A stretch of 34,877 bases of DNA from Thermomucor indicae-seudaticae (taxonomy: Eukaryota; Mucoromycota; Mucoromycetes; Mucorales; Lichtheimiaceae): assembly GCA_000787465.1 (NCBI GenBank), contig JSYX01000372.1:1-34877 (forward strand), given 5' to 3'. The notes under the pieces are model-generated. The model was not told where the DNA came from and did not search any database. It worked only from the letters and a program-made list of their open reading frames with translations. The position numbers and the translations under genes were made by a program. This document shows, piece by piece, positions 9,128-21,052 of this stretch; the first letter of the stretch is position 1; every line of letters starts with the position of its first letter.

Positions 9128-10772
9128 CTATACTTGCTCGGATATCTGATTTTCGTCTCCTGCGTCTGTTTGTGGCACCATTTGCCTGTCAGCGTACCGC
9201 GCTTTATCCTCAACTTCGGATAGCGTTGCCATATTCACAGCAAAGAAGCCAATCAACACAAGAATTGCACCAGCTGCATATTGCAATCCCGGAATAATAT
9301 GTTTGAATATCACGTCACCGACAAGTGCAAGTGGTATCTGAAGGCCACCCCACATAAGAGAATCAGTCAAAATAGGTCACGAAGATGCACGATACATGGA
9401 CTATCTTTTTCTCTTCAAGACTCACCGTCAGGGATATACCGAGAGTGACAACCAAAGGTGAAGTCATGAGCATGGACAGTAGCCATAGGTAATCAGATCT
9501 ATCCCAAACCATTTCTTTAGAATATCATCACTGCAAAAATAGCCAAAAATATCAGACTTACACGAAGGTGCCTATGAATGCATTCAATAACAAAGTCGCC
9601 CACAGAACTGATCCATGCGGCACATCAAAGGGCTCCAAACCAAACCAGTGGAGTATAGGAAACATGGGCCACAGTAGAACAACGTTAAACGCGCCCACAA
9701 ACCCAAAGAACAATGGCATATTGATTCTGGATTCGTCTCCAATACGGTACTTTAGCAACGTCGTGTAGCATCCGTAAAAGAAAGCCCCAGCCAACGCAAG
9801 CATATCGCCAATAAGCGGTGCTGATATAATAAAACCAGCAGCAGAGGATAGTGACGATGATGGGTCAACTGTTGCATCATTGCCATCATTGGCTTCATGA
9901 TCTGAATACGATACGAGAACCACGCCGATAAAACTAATCCGTTCTCCCGATTCAGTCAGCCTTCAAAAGCACAAAGAGGAATCTGCGATATACAATACCT
10001 AACGAGTACTGCTGCTATTCGTGTCCATGTAATGTTTTCCACGCGAAATAACGCACCAATAGCCAACGTAAATAGACCTTATTTTTATGTAATCCTCAGA
10101 GAATTGCCATAAAACGGGACACCCCCAACCCACCATTGCTTCCTTACCTGATGTTGAAGACAAAATTGTGCTGCTTCCAACACTGGTATAAGCTAAACTT
10201 GCATTTGTCGTATAATTTGCCAAAAACCAAAGAAAACAAAACTCCAAGCTTAACCGGATCGTTTGACTTGTCGTAAGCTTGTCTCCTCCTCTATCGTCCG
10301 TATCCTAAAAGTTTACAGACAGATAAGCCCCGGTACGAACTTCTCTGTTTGTCTTGTAAGAACTCCAACCTCTTGCTCTTCTTCTGCTGTCGGATCTCCA
10401 GTTCCTTGGAGTAGTAGTCTATCGACAACATAAAAGAATTAGACCACGTTTTTCCATTAGACTAGGAAGAGAGAGAAACCGACTTTGCATACTCTTCTGG
10501 CGATATGGTCTCTTTCCGTTTACGGATAAATAAGAGCGGTAAAAGGTATAATGAAAACGTGGCTGTATTGAGATAAGTGACAAGGAACGGTTTGTTGTAG
10601 TTTTGTTCTCCAAAGATACTCTACAAACGGTCTATGTCAGCACCCTCTTATCAATCACCGACCTTACAGGAAAACTCACATTCATTGCAAATGAGGAAGA
10701 CACCCAAATAATGACAACAGCAAGGAGGGCGCACACGCCGCCAATGTAGCGGCGTCGCCGCTGGTCAGCCAT
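9128..10772 (-). CDS. SLC35F5-type solute transporter (drug/metabolite transporter superfamily)
   Basis: Ten-helix membrane transporter of the SLC35F group, which includes yeast YML018C and Thi74 at the vacuolar membrane; substrate uncertain. Exons (transcript order): 10772-10680, 10620-10493, 10418-10341, 10290-10148, 10077-9999, 9933-9562, 9498-9426, 9337-9128, totalling 391 codons plus stop. Family marks: N-terminal helix 'CALLAVVIIWVSS', then 'SLEFCFLWFLANYTTNASLA' and 'TSVGSSTILSSTSG', 'AFFYGCYTTLLKYRIGDES', 'LFFGFVGAFNV', 'SDYLWLLSMLMTSPLVVTLG' and 'IPLALVGDVI'. The third intron uses donor GTTCGT; its 50-bp removal is required to keep frame. A hydrophilic Asp/Asn/Ser-rich loop precedes helix six. 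It is divergent from the apyrase gene, with 318 bp between the start codons. Confidence 0.88.
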
Positions 10773-11090
10773 TGAACAAGGTCAACAAGTAATTACGAAG
10801 TGTTACGTACACCATTGTGCCTTTTGTGTGACTCGTCTCACCTTACTGTTTTTGGGGCACCTCTTGTGTCTTGACGTTTATCTTCACCATTCCCGCTGGC
10901 CGGTTTGATTACAGGCGAGTTGGCATTGGACCCGGGTTTTGTATCCTGTTTTGAATAACTGCAAAACATCGCCGTCATCCCACAGTAATTCCCCCCTTGT
11001 TTCTTTCTTCCTTTCATCTTTTTGCCCGAGACGTCATCTGATTTTATTCCGCTCTTTCTTTTTGATTGATAACGAAAACGGCCTCATTGA
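10773..11090. promoter_or_regulatory. bidirectional intergenic promoter region (transporter / apyrase)
   Basis: A 318-bp gap separates two divergent start codons, so it must hold both promoters and 5' UTRs. Pyrimidine-rich stretches (e.g. TTTCTTTCTTCCTTTC near 11000-11015) precede the apyrase start. No defined factor site is claimed. Confidence 0.5.
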
Positions 11091-13381
11091 ATGCGGCAAC
11101 TAGTGGTTCGTCAACAAGAAGATATTGATGAACAAGACTGGGGTAAACATCGACGATATGGTGTCGTGATTGATGCAGGATCTTCCGGATCCAGAGTATA
11201 CGTCTATTCGTGGAAAGACCATGAATATGTACGGTCCACTCAGTCTCCCGAGATGCTTCGAGGCAGTATCCCGGTCGTTGAGCGTGGTGACCCACTTGGG
11301 TTAAAATGGACACGACGTGAAGAGCCAGGTTAGGTAGAAAGGAGAGAGCCATGTCTTCCTTCTTTTCTTCTTTTTCCCTGACTTCGGGCACGAAAAGAAT
11401 AGGCATATCAACTTTTGCGAGCCATCCACAAACCGTTGGCGATCAGCACTTGAAGCTCTTGTTGGATTTTGCCATGGAAGTGGTACCCGAACAAGCCCAT
11501 GCAACCACACCCGTGTTTCTCATGGCAACCGCGGGTATGCGCTTACTCCCGGAAAATGAACAAAAAGCAATCCTAGAAGCATCTTGCAAGTATATCCGTG
11601 AACAATATCCATTTGCCGTTGATGACTGCGACACACACGTTCGAGTCATCAAGGGTGAATTGGAAGGGATCTATGGCTGGGTGGCTGTCAACTATTTGAT
11701 GGGTGGATTCGATACCAGCATTCAGTCGTACATTGATCATCCGGAACAAGAAGCTGATCGGCACCACACCTTTGGATTCTTGGACATGGGAGGTGCCAGT
11801 GCCCAGATCGCGTTTGAACCGGAACATCATCAGAAACAAGAGCATTTCGACGACTTGACAAGAATCTATCTCCACACGCTGGATGGTCAAAAGGTTGAAT
11901 ATGACGTGTTTGTAACCACCTTTCTTGGTTACGGGAGCAACGAGGCCAGACGACGGTATCTCGAGGAACGTGTACGTAGTATGGCTGCTCATTCTAAGGG
12001 CGACAACAAAAGCGTCTTGTTGGACGAGCACCACTCGTTGCATTTGGATGATCCATGCTTGCCCTTCAACTTGACCCTAACCGACACGCATTCGACCAGT
12101 ATCCCACTCACACTCCACGGTACTGGATCTTTTAGCGAATGTCTCAAGGCGACCGCGCCCTTGCTTAACAAGAACGCCGAGTGTCCGACCAAACCGTGTC
12201 TTTTCAATGGGGTACATACACCGCATATTGACTGGTCAGTCAACAAGTTTGTGGGGATATCCGAGTACTGGTATTCGTCGCATGACATCCTTGGCTTGGG
12301 AGGCGTGTATGACTTTCAAGAGTATGAGCGGAAAGCGACTGAATATTGTGCCAAGAATTGGAGCGATATCATGGCGCATCGTACTAGTAGCAGTAATAGC
12401 GACGATGCAGCTGATATACAGCACCATCAGATGCAATGCTTCAAGTCGGCATGGATTGTTAATGTGTTACATGACGGCATTGAGATACCCCGTATCGTGG
12501 ACCCTGGTTATCATCACAATAGTGGAGCAGCATCCACGACGAAAGATCAAGAACTTTTAGAGCAATCCATTGAAAGCATTGAAGCCAAAAATTGGAGCCC
12601 GCCGTTTCAGAGTATCGATACGATCAATGATATCCAAGTATCTTGGACGCTAGGCGCCATGGTATTGCATGTGGCCAACCTCATACCCCTGGTAGACCCC
12701 AGCGAAGCAGCGTATCATAGTACAGACGATGAAGGACCTCGTAGTGACGGTGTAGAGTTTCCTCATCCTTTAGATAGTAACAGGCTTTGGGGAGAGGACA
12801 ACAACACGTCGCTTACGGTCATGGTGGTTATGCTTTGTTGTTCCTTGATCTTTTGGTGCTTATATAGACGCGGCAAAAGACGAGGAGGAGGCATGGACGA
12901 TGGTCTTTTGGGTAACAACAGTAACTTTAGCGGCACCACGGCTTCGAATCGACTTGGCAAATTTATCAATGCTCTGACGCGGTCCAGTTTACTAAGATCC
13001 TTGATATCGTGTATATCATCCAAGGGTAGCGGCAGCCGCTTGTCCACTAGCGCTGGAGTCCAAGGTGGTGTTTTTGAAGTCGACACGTTTTCTTCCGGCG
13101 AACAACTGGGCGATAGTCTGGCAATCAATATAACAACCACCAGCAGCACCAGTGGTAGTAGTAGCCCAGCCTTGAGACCACCGCCTTCTCGATCACATAG
13201 CGCCATTAACATGAAGGGATGGAAGAAACGGCTAAGTGGCGATAGTCACTCGGCACTTTTACCTCCTGCTGCAGACAGCAAACATCATTTACCTTTGCGG
13301 AGCTCATCGTCCGCAGTGAATCTGGCTAACCGTGCTGGTATGACAACAAGCAGCAGTAATAATGATAACATTGACAGCTAG
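11091..13381 (+). CDS. YND1: Golgi apyrase (GDA1/CD39 nucleoside phosphatase, Ynd1-like)
   Basis: Hydrolyses NDPs and NTPs in the Golgi lumen, supporting nucleotide-sugar antiport and glycosylation. Two exons, 11091-11328 and 11403-13381 (intron 74 bp), give 738 residues. Apyrase conserved regions are in order: 'VIDAGSSGSRVYVYSW' (about 26-41), 'MATAGMRLL', 'GELEGIYGWVAVNYLMG', 'FLDMGGASAQIAFEP', and a later 'GLGGVYDF'. As in Ynd1 there is no N-terminal signal anchor. One membrane helix lies near residues 549-568 ('TVMVVMLCCSLIFWCLY') and is followed by a basic stop-transfer stretch and a long Ser-rich cytosolic tail. The splice restores 'EPGISTFASHP'. Yeast Ynd1 is 630 residues; the extra length here is mostly the low-complexity tail. 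Confidence 0.9.
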
Positions 13382-13718
13382 CACATCCCCTCTTTTTTTG
13401 CGAACATATCCCTTATTTATTTTCTACATCATCCTAATCCACCCCATCGCATAGAAAAGGCGCACATATAAAAAGTCTGGGAAGAGTACAATTGCTCAAA
13501 TTAATACAATGTTCTTTGGAAAGATTTCGTTGATGGATGTTTACTATATTGAGCATACTTGTTTCTCAGGACATTACTTGCTCAAACTTCAACAAAGAAA
13601 ACTTAGAAGGTGGGGAGAGAATGATGGCCAAAAAGAAGAAAAAGGGAAACAAAGACGTTACGATAGTGAGAGAGCTCATGATAAAGAAGTAAATAAGCAA
13701 AAGAGAGAAGAACAGAAC
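13382..13718. other. convergent 3' intergenic region
   Basis: Lies between the 3' ends of the apyrase (+) and the ARS2 homologue (-). It is AT- and purine-rich. A 73-codon plus-strand frame here is Lys/Glu/Arg-rich low complexity with no family resemblance and is treated as UTR sequence. Confidence 0.5.
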
Positions 13719-16531
13719 CTAGTAAAATGAAATGTCTGCTTCACCTTCGGCCGGCGCATCCAAATCAACATATGATTTGACTTGGCGCGGATCGCGAGGA
13801 AGAGACTCGTCTAGATCGAGACTATTACGAAAGGCATATCAGCAACAAAGATTAACTGACTGCAAATCCTGACATATAAATTACCTTCCATATCCCGCCT
13901 TGCCGCGCCCCAATCTTTCATTGATGGCCTTGCTACCGCGACTTGTCATGATACCTCGACGAGCAGATAGCCAAGTATTATCAAACCCAATCCGTGGTAT
14001 TTGATCCCACGGCGTTCCTACAGCAGCAGCTTGCATATGGGCCAGATTTGCAGGACCACCAGGTATCAAGAAAGGCATACCAAAAGGTATTCCACCTGCT
14101 GCCATATTAGCCATTGCCATGCCGCTGTTGTTGTTTGTGGCTCCCGCATTCGCCGGAACCAGATGATTCGGGTCACACACGTAATTGTTGTAATATTCAA
14201 CTTCCTCTTTGATTTTATCGACTTCTTCTGTATGTTTGGCATGTATATGTTTTTCCACGTATTCAAGTCCCTTGAACGCCTTAGCGCACTCCCCAACTCG
14301 ACACTTGAATTTCGCTTCATGCTCTTTCCACACATGGTCTTTCACGAAAGCATCCAGCTCCCTTTTGAATCATCGACCCGTAGTTCGTTAGCATAAATAA
14401 TAACTAAACAGGTCCTACTCACTTTTTCAATATTTTGCCGCCCATTTTCTCAAGCTGGTAGTCATCTGGTAACCGAAGCTTCAGATTAATCTTTTGATCC
14501 AAGTTTTTGAGCCATTGTGTTGCTACAGGAACCAGTGTCAGAGATGTTCCACAGTGCGAGTTGATGCGATTTACCATTTTTCTCGCTCTTTGCCGATTGC
14601 TTTGTATCATCATCCTGTGGAGAATTGCTGGTTTTCCGCAAATGTGGGTCAACACACCGTCTATCCATCTCTTCGGATGAATCGCATTCCAGTGCGCAAT
14701 AATAACAGTACATGTGCACGTGTCTCAGATACGCTAATATCATATCTAACTCTTTCTTTAATTTCCAATCTTTGTCGCTCTCATCGATTGTCATATCAAA
14801 GCCCGATGCTCCTTGTTCTGATGAGCGTTTGGCTATGACCGCTTTCGCCCGTTCTACGACGGCTTCTAAAGCGCTCGTGTCGACGCCCAGCTCCGATTCG
14901 AAGGTCTTTGCTAATTGATGTGCTTGGTCGAGATCTTTCTGCAGTCGTTTGGTCGTATTCGTAATTTCTGGGGCAACCTTTGAGACTCGCGATTGTTGTT
15001 GCTGTTTATAATTCATGGCAAGATGGAAAACGAAATCATCAACCTTTATTGGCCCGATCGTCATATTAGTCAAAGACCGTAAAAAAGGACACGGATAGTC
15101 ATTGTAGAATACCTTTTGGTTATCAAGCTTTTCAAAGGCACTTTTCATATCAGTGCCTTCCTTAAAGTGGATCCAACCAATCCTATGGAACTTCTTGTTC
15201 GGGCTTGGTTCGGAAAGGGCAAGATATTCAAAGCCTTCGACAGCACTGCACATCTATCGGTCATGTCGTGTCAGAAATGAAATCCTCGTATAACGTTTCC
15301 AAAGCCAGGCTTTACCTCTATGATCTTTTGTCTGGCGATAGTCGGTGGGACCGTCTTGATCACAAGATGGTTCTCATATTCACTTCCAGATGACTCTTTC
15401 GACGTATCGACTTCCATGGCATCATTTTCCGCCTCCTCGTTCTCCTTTGCCGGTTTCTCTTGTTCATCCTGGTCCGTTTTTGACGTTGCATCATACTTTA
15501 CGTCATCATATTTGCCTTCTTTCAAAGCTTCAAGAAAGAGCTTCAAGCGCTCTCTTCGTCTCTGTTTGGTGTCATTGACGCGATCTCGAGAGATGACCGG
15601 ATGATATTTCTCCAAGAACCATTGTTTTTCTTTGTTGTTGTTAAAGAAGCTGGCAAGCTGTCGAGCCAACATCTTTTCTCTGTAGTGACCGTAACGTCTC
15701 TGCAGCTCTTCGTCGTCAAAATGCCTTCTAGAATTCGTCTGACGTAGATATTCACAGTATTGCTTGAATGAAACTATAAAATCCATTTGCTCCAAGTCGA
15801 TTGGCGGTACTCTGAAAAATGTTAAGGCCTCGAGTCAATCAGGGGCGGCTCTCTCTCTCGTTCTACTGTAATGACATTACCTGCCCATAGCCCATCCAGC
15901 TCCCATCATGGCCATATTTGGCATATCTAAATTAGACAAGCCGAAATTGTAGCCAGAGTACACAAACCGTGTCTAGGTCCAAAATGTGGTGAATAGATAC
16001 CTATCATAGGGTAGCCCATTCCACCTGCACTGGACTGAGAATCCGGGAGACTGCTGTATCGCGGTGCTGGCGTGTACCCATCTCGTTCGTAATTAGGAAT
16101 ATAGTGATCGCCATCTTGATCGTGTAGGTAATTTGGACCTCGTTCACGGGAGCCACGGGATCCTCCGCGCATATAGTCTGCAGCACCATGAATAGGGGAA
16201 AAGGATGTTCGACGCTTGCTGTGTCTGCGTTCTTCTACCCCCGACCCGCATTAAGCAATCCTTCTTTCATAAGGACAACCAATGGGAGCAAATTACCTTC
16301 AGGAGGAGTGACGCTACGTCTTGTACGCTTTTTGCGATCATAACGTTCGTGATCATCCGACGCCCATTTGTAACTGGACGGCTCGCGCTCTATACTTCTT
16401 TCTCGTCGAAATTTTTCACGGCCGTGAGAGCGAGGAGAGTGTTCGTCATCCGACCAATCTCCCCCTCTAAAACTACCGGTACCACTTCCACCTTCTCGAT
16501 CATTGGGAGACAGATTTCTACGCTCAGACAT
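13719..16531 (-). CDS. ARS2 / SERRATE / Pir2 homologue (RNA-processing zinc-finger protein)
   Basis: Nuclear adaptor that links the cap-binding complex to small-RNA biogenesis, exosome decay or heterochromatin, as known for animal ARS2, plant SERRATE and fission-yeast Pir2. Exons (transcript order): 16531-16297, 16234-16001, 15926-15881, 15811-15316, 15253-14575, 14522-14423, 14361-13885, 13821-13719, totalling 789 codons plus stop. The N-terminus is Arg/Ser/Asp-rich; next come the DUF3546-type region ('MDFIVSFKQYCEYLRQ') and an acidic linker, then the core 'VEGFEYLALSEPSP' and 'RIGWIHF'. A C2H2-type finger follows ('FKCRVGECAKAFKG' with 'HIHAKH'), then a Gly/Met/Pro-rich tail ending in a 'SYVDLDAP' motif typical of the family C-terminus. 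The small 46-bp third exon is the least certain. It is divergent from the SSXT gene across 216 bp. Confidence 0.9.
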
Positions 16532-16747
16532 TGAAGGATTTTATCGAAATTGGCGCCACTATACAGAAAGAGAAAGAAGAGAGATAGAGAATAGGAGCAC
16601 AAAGAAGCGAAGGAGCGGGATGGTCGACGTGGAATGTGGATTCATTTGAATTTCCGCTGTTTTTACTGGCGCAGTGGCAAAACGTAACCCCATTTAACCA
16701 GCCGTTGCTTTACGTACTTCCTCGGTCAAAGCAGGAGAAAAAAAAAA
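16532..16747. promoter_or_regulatory. short bidirectional promoter region (ARS2 homologue / SSXT gene)
   Basis: Only 216 bp separate two divergent start codons. It contains a GA/CT-rich tract (about 16562-16590) and an A-tract immediately before the SSXT ATG. It presumably serves both genes. Confidence 0.5.
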
Positions 16748-19158
16748 ATGAATCAATACACGACTGCAAATACGCAACCAAGCGCGTATATGCAGAATGC
16801 TTACGCTAATGGAGGACAAAACTTTATGAATATGCCACCGGAACTACAGGCCATGACTTCACAACCTATGGCAATGCAACCGCAACAGTTAATGACGCAG
16901 CAACCACAGGTCAGGACGCTGGCTTTCTGTATTCTGATTAAAACCTTTTTTTACGATTGAAATGTCTCTATTAGATGTATGGAATGTCTGGATCCATGTT
17001 TGGAGCTGCCGGTGTCGTTAATGCACCTAACCTGATAATGGACGGTACTTCATCACCGATGACCATGGCCGGAATGCCAACCAGCGTTGCACCACCACAA
17101 CAAAGACAGCCCAACCCAATGATGATGTATCAACAACAACAACAGCTGCTGCAGCAGCAGCAGCAGCAACAGCAAGGATTTCGGCCGGCTAATATCGCAC
17201 AACAGCAACAACAACAAGCCTGGTTAGCGAAACAACAACAACAGATGCTTTTGCAGCAACGAAACCTGGATGAACAGCGGAAACAGTTACTCTTGCAGCA
17301 ACAACAACAACAACAACAAATGCAAAGATCCATGGCAGCAGCAGCAGCAGTAGCACGGAGTGTTTCTGCGCCTGGTGCGAACCCTCAGATACCAATATCA
17401 ATGACGTCTATGCCATCCAATGCTGCTGCTACGGTTCCATCTGTCGGGACCAACAGTGAAGATCGGCCAAAATCAGACGACGTGAATGCAAAGCGAGTGG
17501 AAGTGGTAAGCTACCCTTAACGGATATTATCCCTGATGTATGATGCAACTGATGAACTGCTCTCTAGATATTGAGCATGAATCAGGAATTGATTCGTTTA
17601 TGCGTGCAGAATCAACAGAGTCCACAAGAAAACGATATTACGCCGTATGTATCTGTTATTCGAATGCACCTTTGGTTTGCGTCAGTAACACAGGACATTC
17701 TTAGATATCAAGCAAGGCTTCAGTCGAACCTCACATATCTTGCGACCATGGCTGATATATCCATGGTCAAACTGGGCGAAGTAAGTTCAGACTATGTGCG
17801 TCGCGTATTAGTAGCTCATCGTGCTCAACCGATTACTCCAGGAACCCAAGACGCCAACACCTCCAGATCTGTCGGAGTTGCCGCCACCTAATACCGAGAC
17901 AGCCAAAAGGATTCATGCGTTATTGCACAAAGCCCAACTTCTTTTCAAAAACGAAAATGATATCAAACCTAATAATGGAAACCTCGACGGTTCGTCATCG
18001 CCTTATTCCCAGCAAAACGCTCATTCATCGCCTGTACAGCAACAATCACCTCAACAACAGCAACCCCAGCAACAGCAGCAGCAACATGCTTCCCCGCAAT
18101 CATTACCTCAGCAGCTATCGCAACGAGGGACTCCTCCGTCGCAACCACAGACACCTCAACAGCAATTCTTAAGGCAGCAACAACAGCAGCAGCAGCAACA
18201 ACAAGGACATGTGGCTTCACCACAGCAACATCATTCTCCACAATGGCCACAGCAGCAGCAGCAGCATCATCAACAACAGGGACCCGTAGCTTCACCACAG
18301 CAACACCAGTCTCCTCAATGGCCACAGCAGCAACAACAGCAACAAGGACCTGTAGCTTCACCACAGCAACATCAATCTCCACAATTGCCACAGCAACAGC
18401 AGCAAATGTTTAATAACGTTAATATGTCTGTCGGAGGATCCCCAGCGGCAACAAAAGCAGCCATGGTGAATCCGCAAGCCATTTTGCGGCAACAAGCTGT
18501 TGCTCAACATCAACAACAGCAGTCAATGATGATGCCAATGAGCATGGGTATGGGCGTATCAGGCACAGCAGGAATCATAATGAGTAGTGCTGGTGGAGGA
18601 GGATTTAATCCTATGGTTCAGTCTTCTGCTTCACCTATGGCTCAACCGTCTACTGCGGTCACAACGTTATCCCAGAGCCGCATGGCGCAAATGCCAAGCT
18701 CAATGAATCCTAACGACTTGCTGATGGGAGGAAACAATATGATAAATCCAGCCATGATGATGAATAATAGTGCTGGAGGAGGAATGATGGATAGCACAAC
18801 CGAAGCTATGATGAGTAGTACTGGAGGAGGATTTAGCCCGGCTAATCATATGGTTCAGTCTTCTGGTTCACCGATGCCTCAAGACACGTTATCCCCGAGC
18901 AGCATGACAGCAACTCCCATGAGCAGCATGCCACAAATGCCAGGATCAGTAAATCCTAACGACTTGATGATGGGAGGAAATAATATGATGAACCCTGCTG
19001 CCATGATGATGAGCAATGCTGGGGGAGGAAATATGGGAATGATGGCTAGTATGTATGGCGGAGGTGACGACTATCAAAATACCCTTTGGATGATGCAGCG
19101 ATTACAACAGCAACAACAACAACAACAACAGCAGCAGCAGCAGCAACCACAACAATAG
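16748..19158 (+). CDS. SS18-like SSXT-domain protein, Gln/Met-rich
   Basis: Likely subunit or coactivator of a SWI/SNF chromatin-remodelling complex, the role of SS18 and plant GIF proteins. Exons 16748-16909, 16975-17505, 17568-17780 and 17842-19158 total 740 codons plus stop; the introns are 61-65 bp. The third exon encodes the SSXT helix pair: 'SMNQELIRLCVQNQQ' and the diagnostic 'YQARLQSNLTYLATMAD' (about residues 280-296). Unlike animal SS18, where the domain is N-terminal, here it is preceded by about 230 residues of Gln-rich sequence. The C-terminal 440 residues are Gln-, Met-, Asn- and Gly-rich with two internal repeat sets: 'VASPQQHQSPQWPQQQQ' three times, and an MVQSS..NPNDL.MGGNNM unit twice. 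A Med15-like coactivator was considered, but the SSXT core decides against it. Confidence 0.8.
18205..18405 (+). repeat. three in-frame Gln-rich repeats in the SSXT gene
   Basis: Units begin at 18205 (75 bp), 18280 (66 bp) and 18346 (about 60 bp). Each encodes G-(H/P)-VASPQQH.SPQ.PQQQQ. Length differences lie in the CAA/CAG run, which suggests slippage after unit duplication. Confidence 0.8.
18580..19030 (+). repeat. two-copy ~220-bp in-frame duplication in the SSXT gene
   Basis: Copy one (18580-18782) and copy two (18811-19030) both read M(S)S.GGGF..MVQSS.SPM, then a variable Ser/Thr-rich stretch, then MNPNDLLMGGNNM or VNPNDLMMGGNNM, then a Met run and AGGG. Divergence between copies points to an old duplication of a low-complexity module. 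Confidence 0.7.
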
Positions 19159-19405
19159 CAGCAATTTATTCATTCGTAAAGGGAGAGATCTCTCGTTGGC
19201 GCAGAATTGTACCATTTTGCAAAAAGAAGTTAACATGTAAATGTTCCTTTTGCTTTTGTCTCTCATATTTAAAAAAAGACCACGATAACGAATAATGACA
19301 AACATTGGGCGGGTATTATTGGTGGGGGAAGCAGAGAGAAAGCAAAAAGAGGGCAGGCATTTGGAGCATAGATCTACGTTTTTCTTCTACTCCAAAATCT
19401 TTCCG

Positions 19406-20931
19406 ATGTTGAAGAAAAATCTCCTGGCAACCCTTATACTACTACTAGCAATATTATTAGCCTTTTACCAACAAGTAGTAGCAGCAGACAACACGATCCT
19501 TCCACAGACGTCACCAGCATGGCTTGCAGACGTTGCCGGACCGACAGGCAATGTGGTTATCCAGAGTTATCCCAAAGATGAAGATATCAAGGCCGGACCT
19601 TTACCTGCCGAACCGTATCAACTCGACCTTTCGACGTATCCAAAGCCGTTGCAGAAACCTGCCACGGACCATCCTGAAGTCCAAAACGTGATTCGCCAAC
19701 TGGATTGGTCCAAGGTCCCGCAGATCCCCGTTCGAACGATCAAAGTGTGGGCGGTCGATACTTCCGGGTATGATTCACGCCAGGACCCGGACTGTTGGTG
19801 GTCAGCGAGTACGTGCAAGAGACCCAAACTGAGTTATTTGCCCGAAGACATTTATATGTGCCCCACACCGGGAGACTGGGGACTGAACTATGATGACGGC
19901 CCGTTGAGAGTCTGGAGCTTTAATGAGACCGAAAAGCAGTGGCAAGAACCGAGGTTCTATAACTTTCTGGTCAACTATAATAAACAAAAGGCGACGCTCT
20001 TTTGTAAGTCGATATATATGGAAGGCAGGAAGAAAGACAAACTAACGTATTGTACGAACCAGTTATTGGGTCGAATGTGATTACTTTCCCGGAAGCAGCT
20101 CAGCGCGCGCTGAACGACGGGCACACCATCTGCGCTCATACATGGTCTCACCAGCAAATGACCACACTGACTAATGAAGAGATTGTGGCTGAACTGTATT
20201 GGACGCATAAAGCCATCAAGCAAGTACTGGGTGTCACGCCCAGATGCTGGAGACCGCCGTATGGGGATGTGGATGACCGTGTTCGGGCTATTGCTTGGCT
20301 TATGGGCATGAGAACGATTATCTGGGATCAAGACTCCAATGATTGGAACCTGGTAAGTTCTTCCTCAAGTAGAGAAAAGCATCAGAGACTAAAATAGGTA
20401 TTTAGTACGGCACACCGGCAAGAGGCTCTGTGCCTCCCGAGGTCATTGACGGCCACTTTCGTGACTGGATCCAAAAGAGATTAAACAACCAAGATAACGA
20501 GCACGGACACATTACATTGGTAAATATGCTACACCTAATATCCCTTATTGGTAACTAACCGTGGTAACTAGGAACACGAAAACAGCAATTCAACAGTATC
20601 CATGGCAGAACGATGGCTACCTGAGCTTCAAAAGGCGTTTCGCGTCCTACCTATTCACAAATGCATCAACGATCCGTACCCTTACTGGGAAAAATCCTGG
20701 GCTTACCCAACTTTGGAAAACGAAAATCCGCCATTGATGCAGGACAATGATCATTCCTCCGATTCTTCCTCTTCGCGTACTACTTCTTCCACTTCAAGCA
20801 GGGCATCTTCCGCCTCCGACAGCAGCGATTCCACGACGAATAGTGCTGGCCAACAGTTACAGTTATCATCATCCTTCTTTGTGTTGTCACTTTCACTTGC
20901 TTTAACTCTTTCTGGCCTTTCCTCCTTTTAA
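19406..20931 (+). CDS. chitin deacetylase (CE4 polysaccharide deacetylase), secreted and GPI-anchored type
   Basis: Removes N-acetyl groups from nascent chitin to make chitosan, a main wall polymer of Mucoromycota. Exons 19406-20003, 20063-20352, 20406-20519 and 20572-20931 give 453 residues. The ATG at 19406 is chosen over the in-frame one at 19295 because it starts a clean signal peptide ('LLATLILLLAILLAFYQQVV'). CE4 motifs: 'NYDDGP' (Asp163, Asp164), 'HTWSH' (His225 and His229), 'RPPYGDVDDRVR' and 'WDQDSNDW'. The first intron restores 'ATLFFIGSNV'. The C-terminus is a Ser/Thr-rich stretch followed by a hydrophobic tail ending 'ALTLSGLSSF', a typical GPI-attachment signal. Usual motif 1 is T(F/Y)DDGP; the Thr-to-Asn change is outside the metal ligands. 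I expect an active enzyme. Confidence 0.92.
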
Positions 20932-21052
20932 ACCGTTTCAATAAACAAAGAGTGCATTTTTGATCACCAGGTGCGGAGTTACACAAGTTAGGAGACCATT
21001 CCTGTGCTTGGCAAGTTCTACTCTTTTCTCCCATTAAGCACGCATACCGAGA

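Noticed and set aside
13509..13730. 73-codon plus-strand ORF between the apyrase and ARS2 genes
   Set aside because: Lys/Glu/Arg-rich low complexity overlapping 3' UTR and the ARS2 stop; no start context or splice support.
17130..17401. Minus-strand Cys-run and Val-run ORFs
   Set aside because: Antisense reading of CAA/CAG repeats in the SSXT gene.
17969..18391. 140-codon minus-strand Ala/Val-rich ORF
   Set aside because: Antisense shadow of the Gln-rich repeats.
19295..19405. Upstream in-frame ATG of the chitin deacetylase
   Set aside because: It would add 37 charged residues before the signal peptide and bury it; ATG 19406 is preferred.
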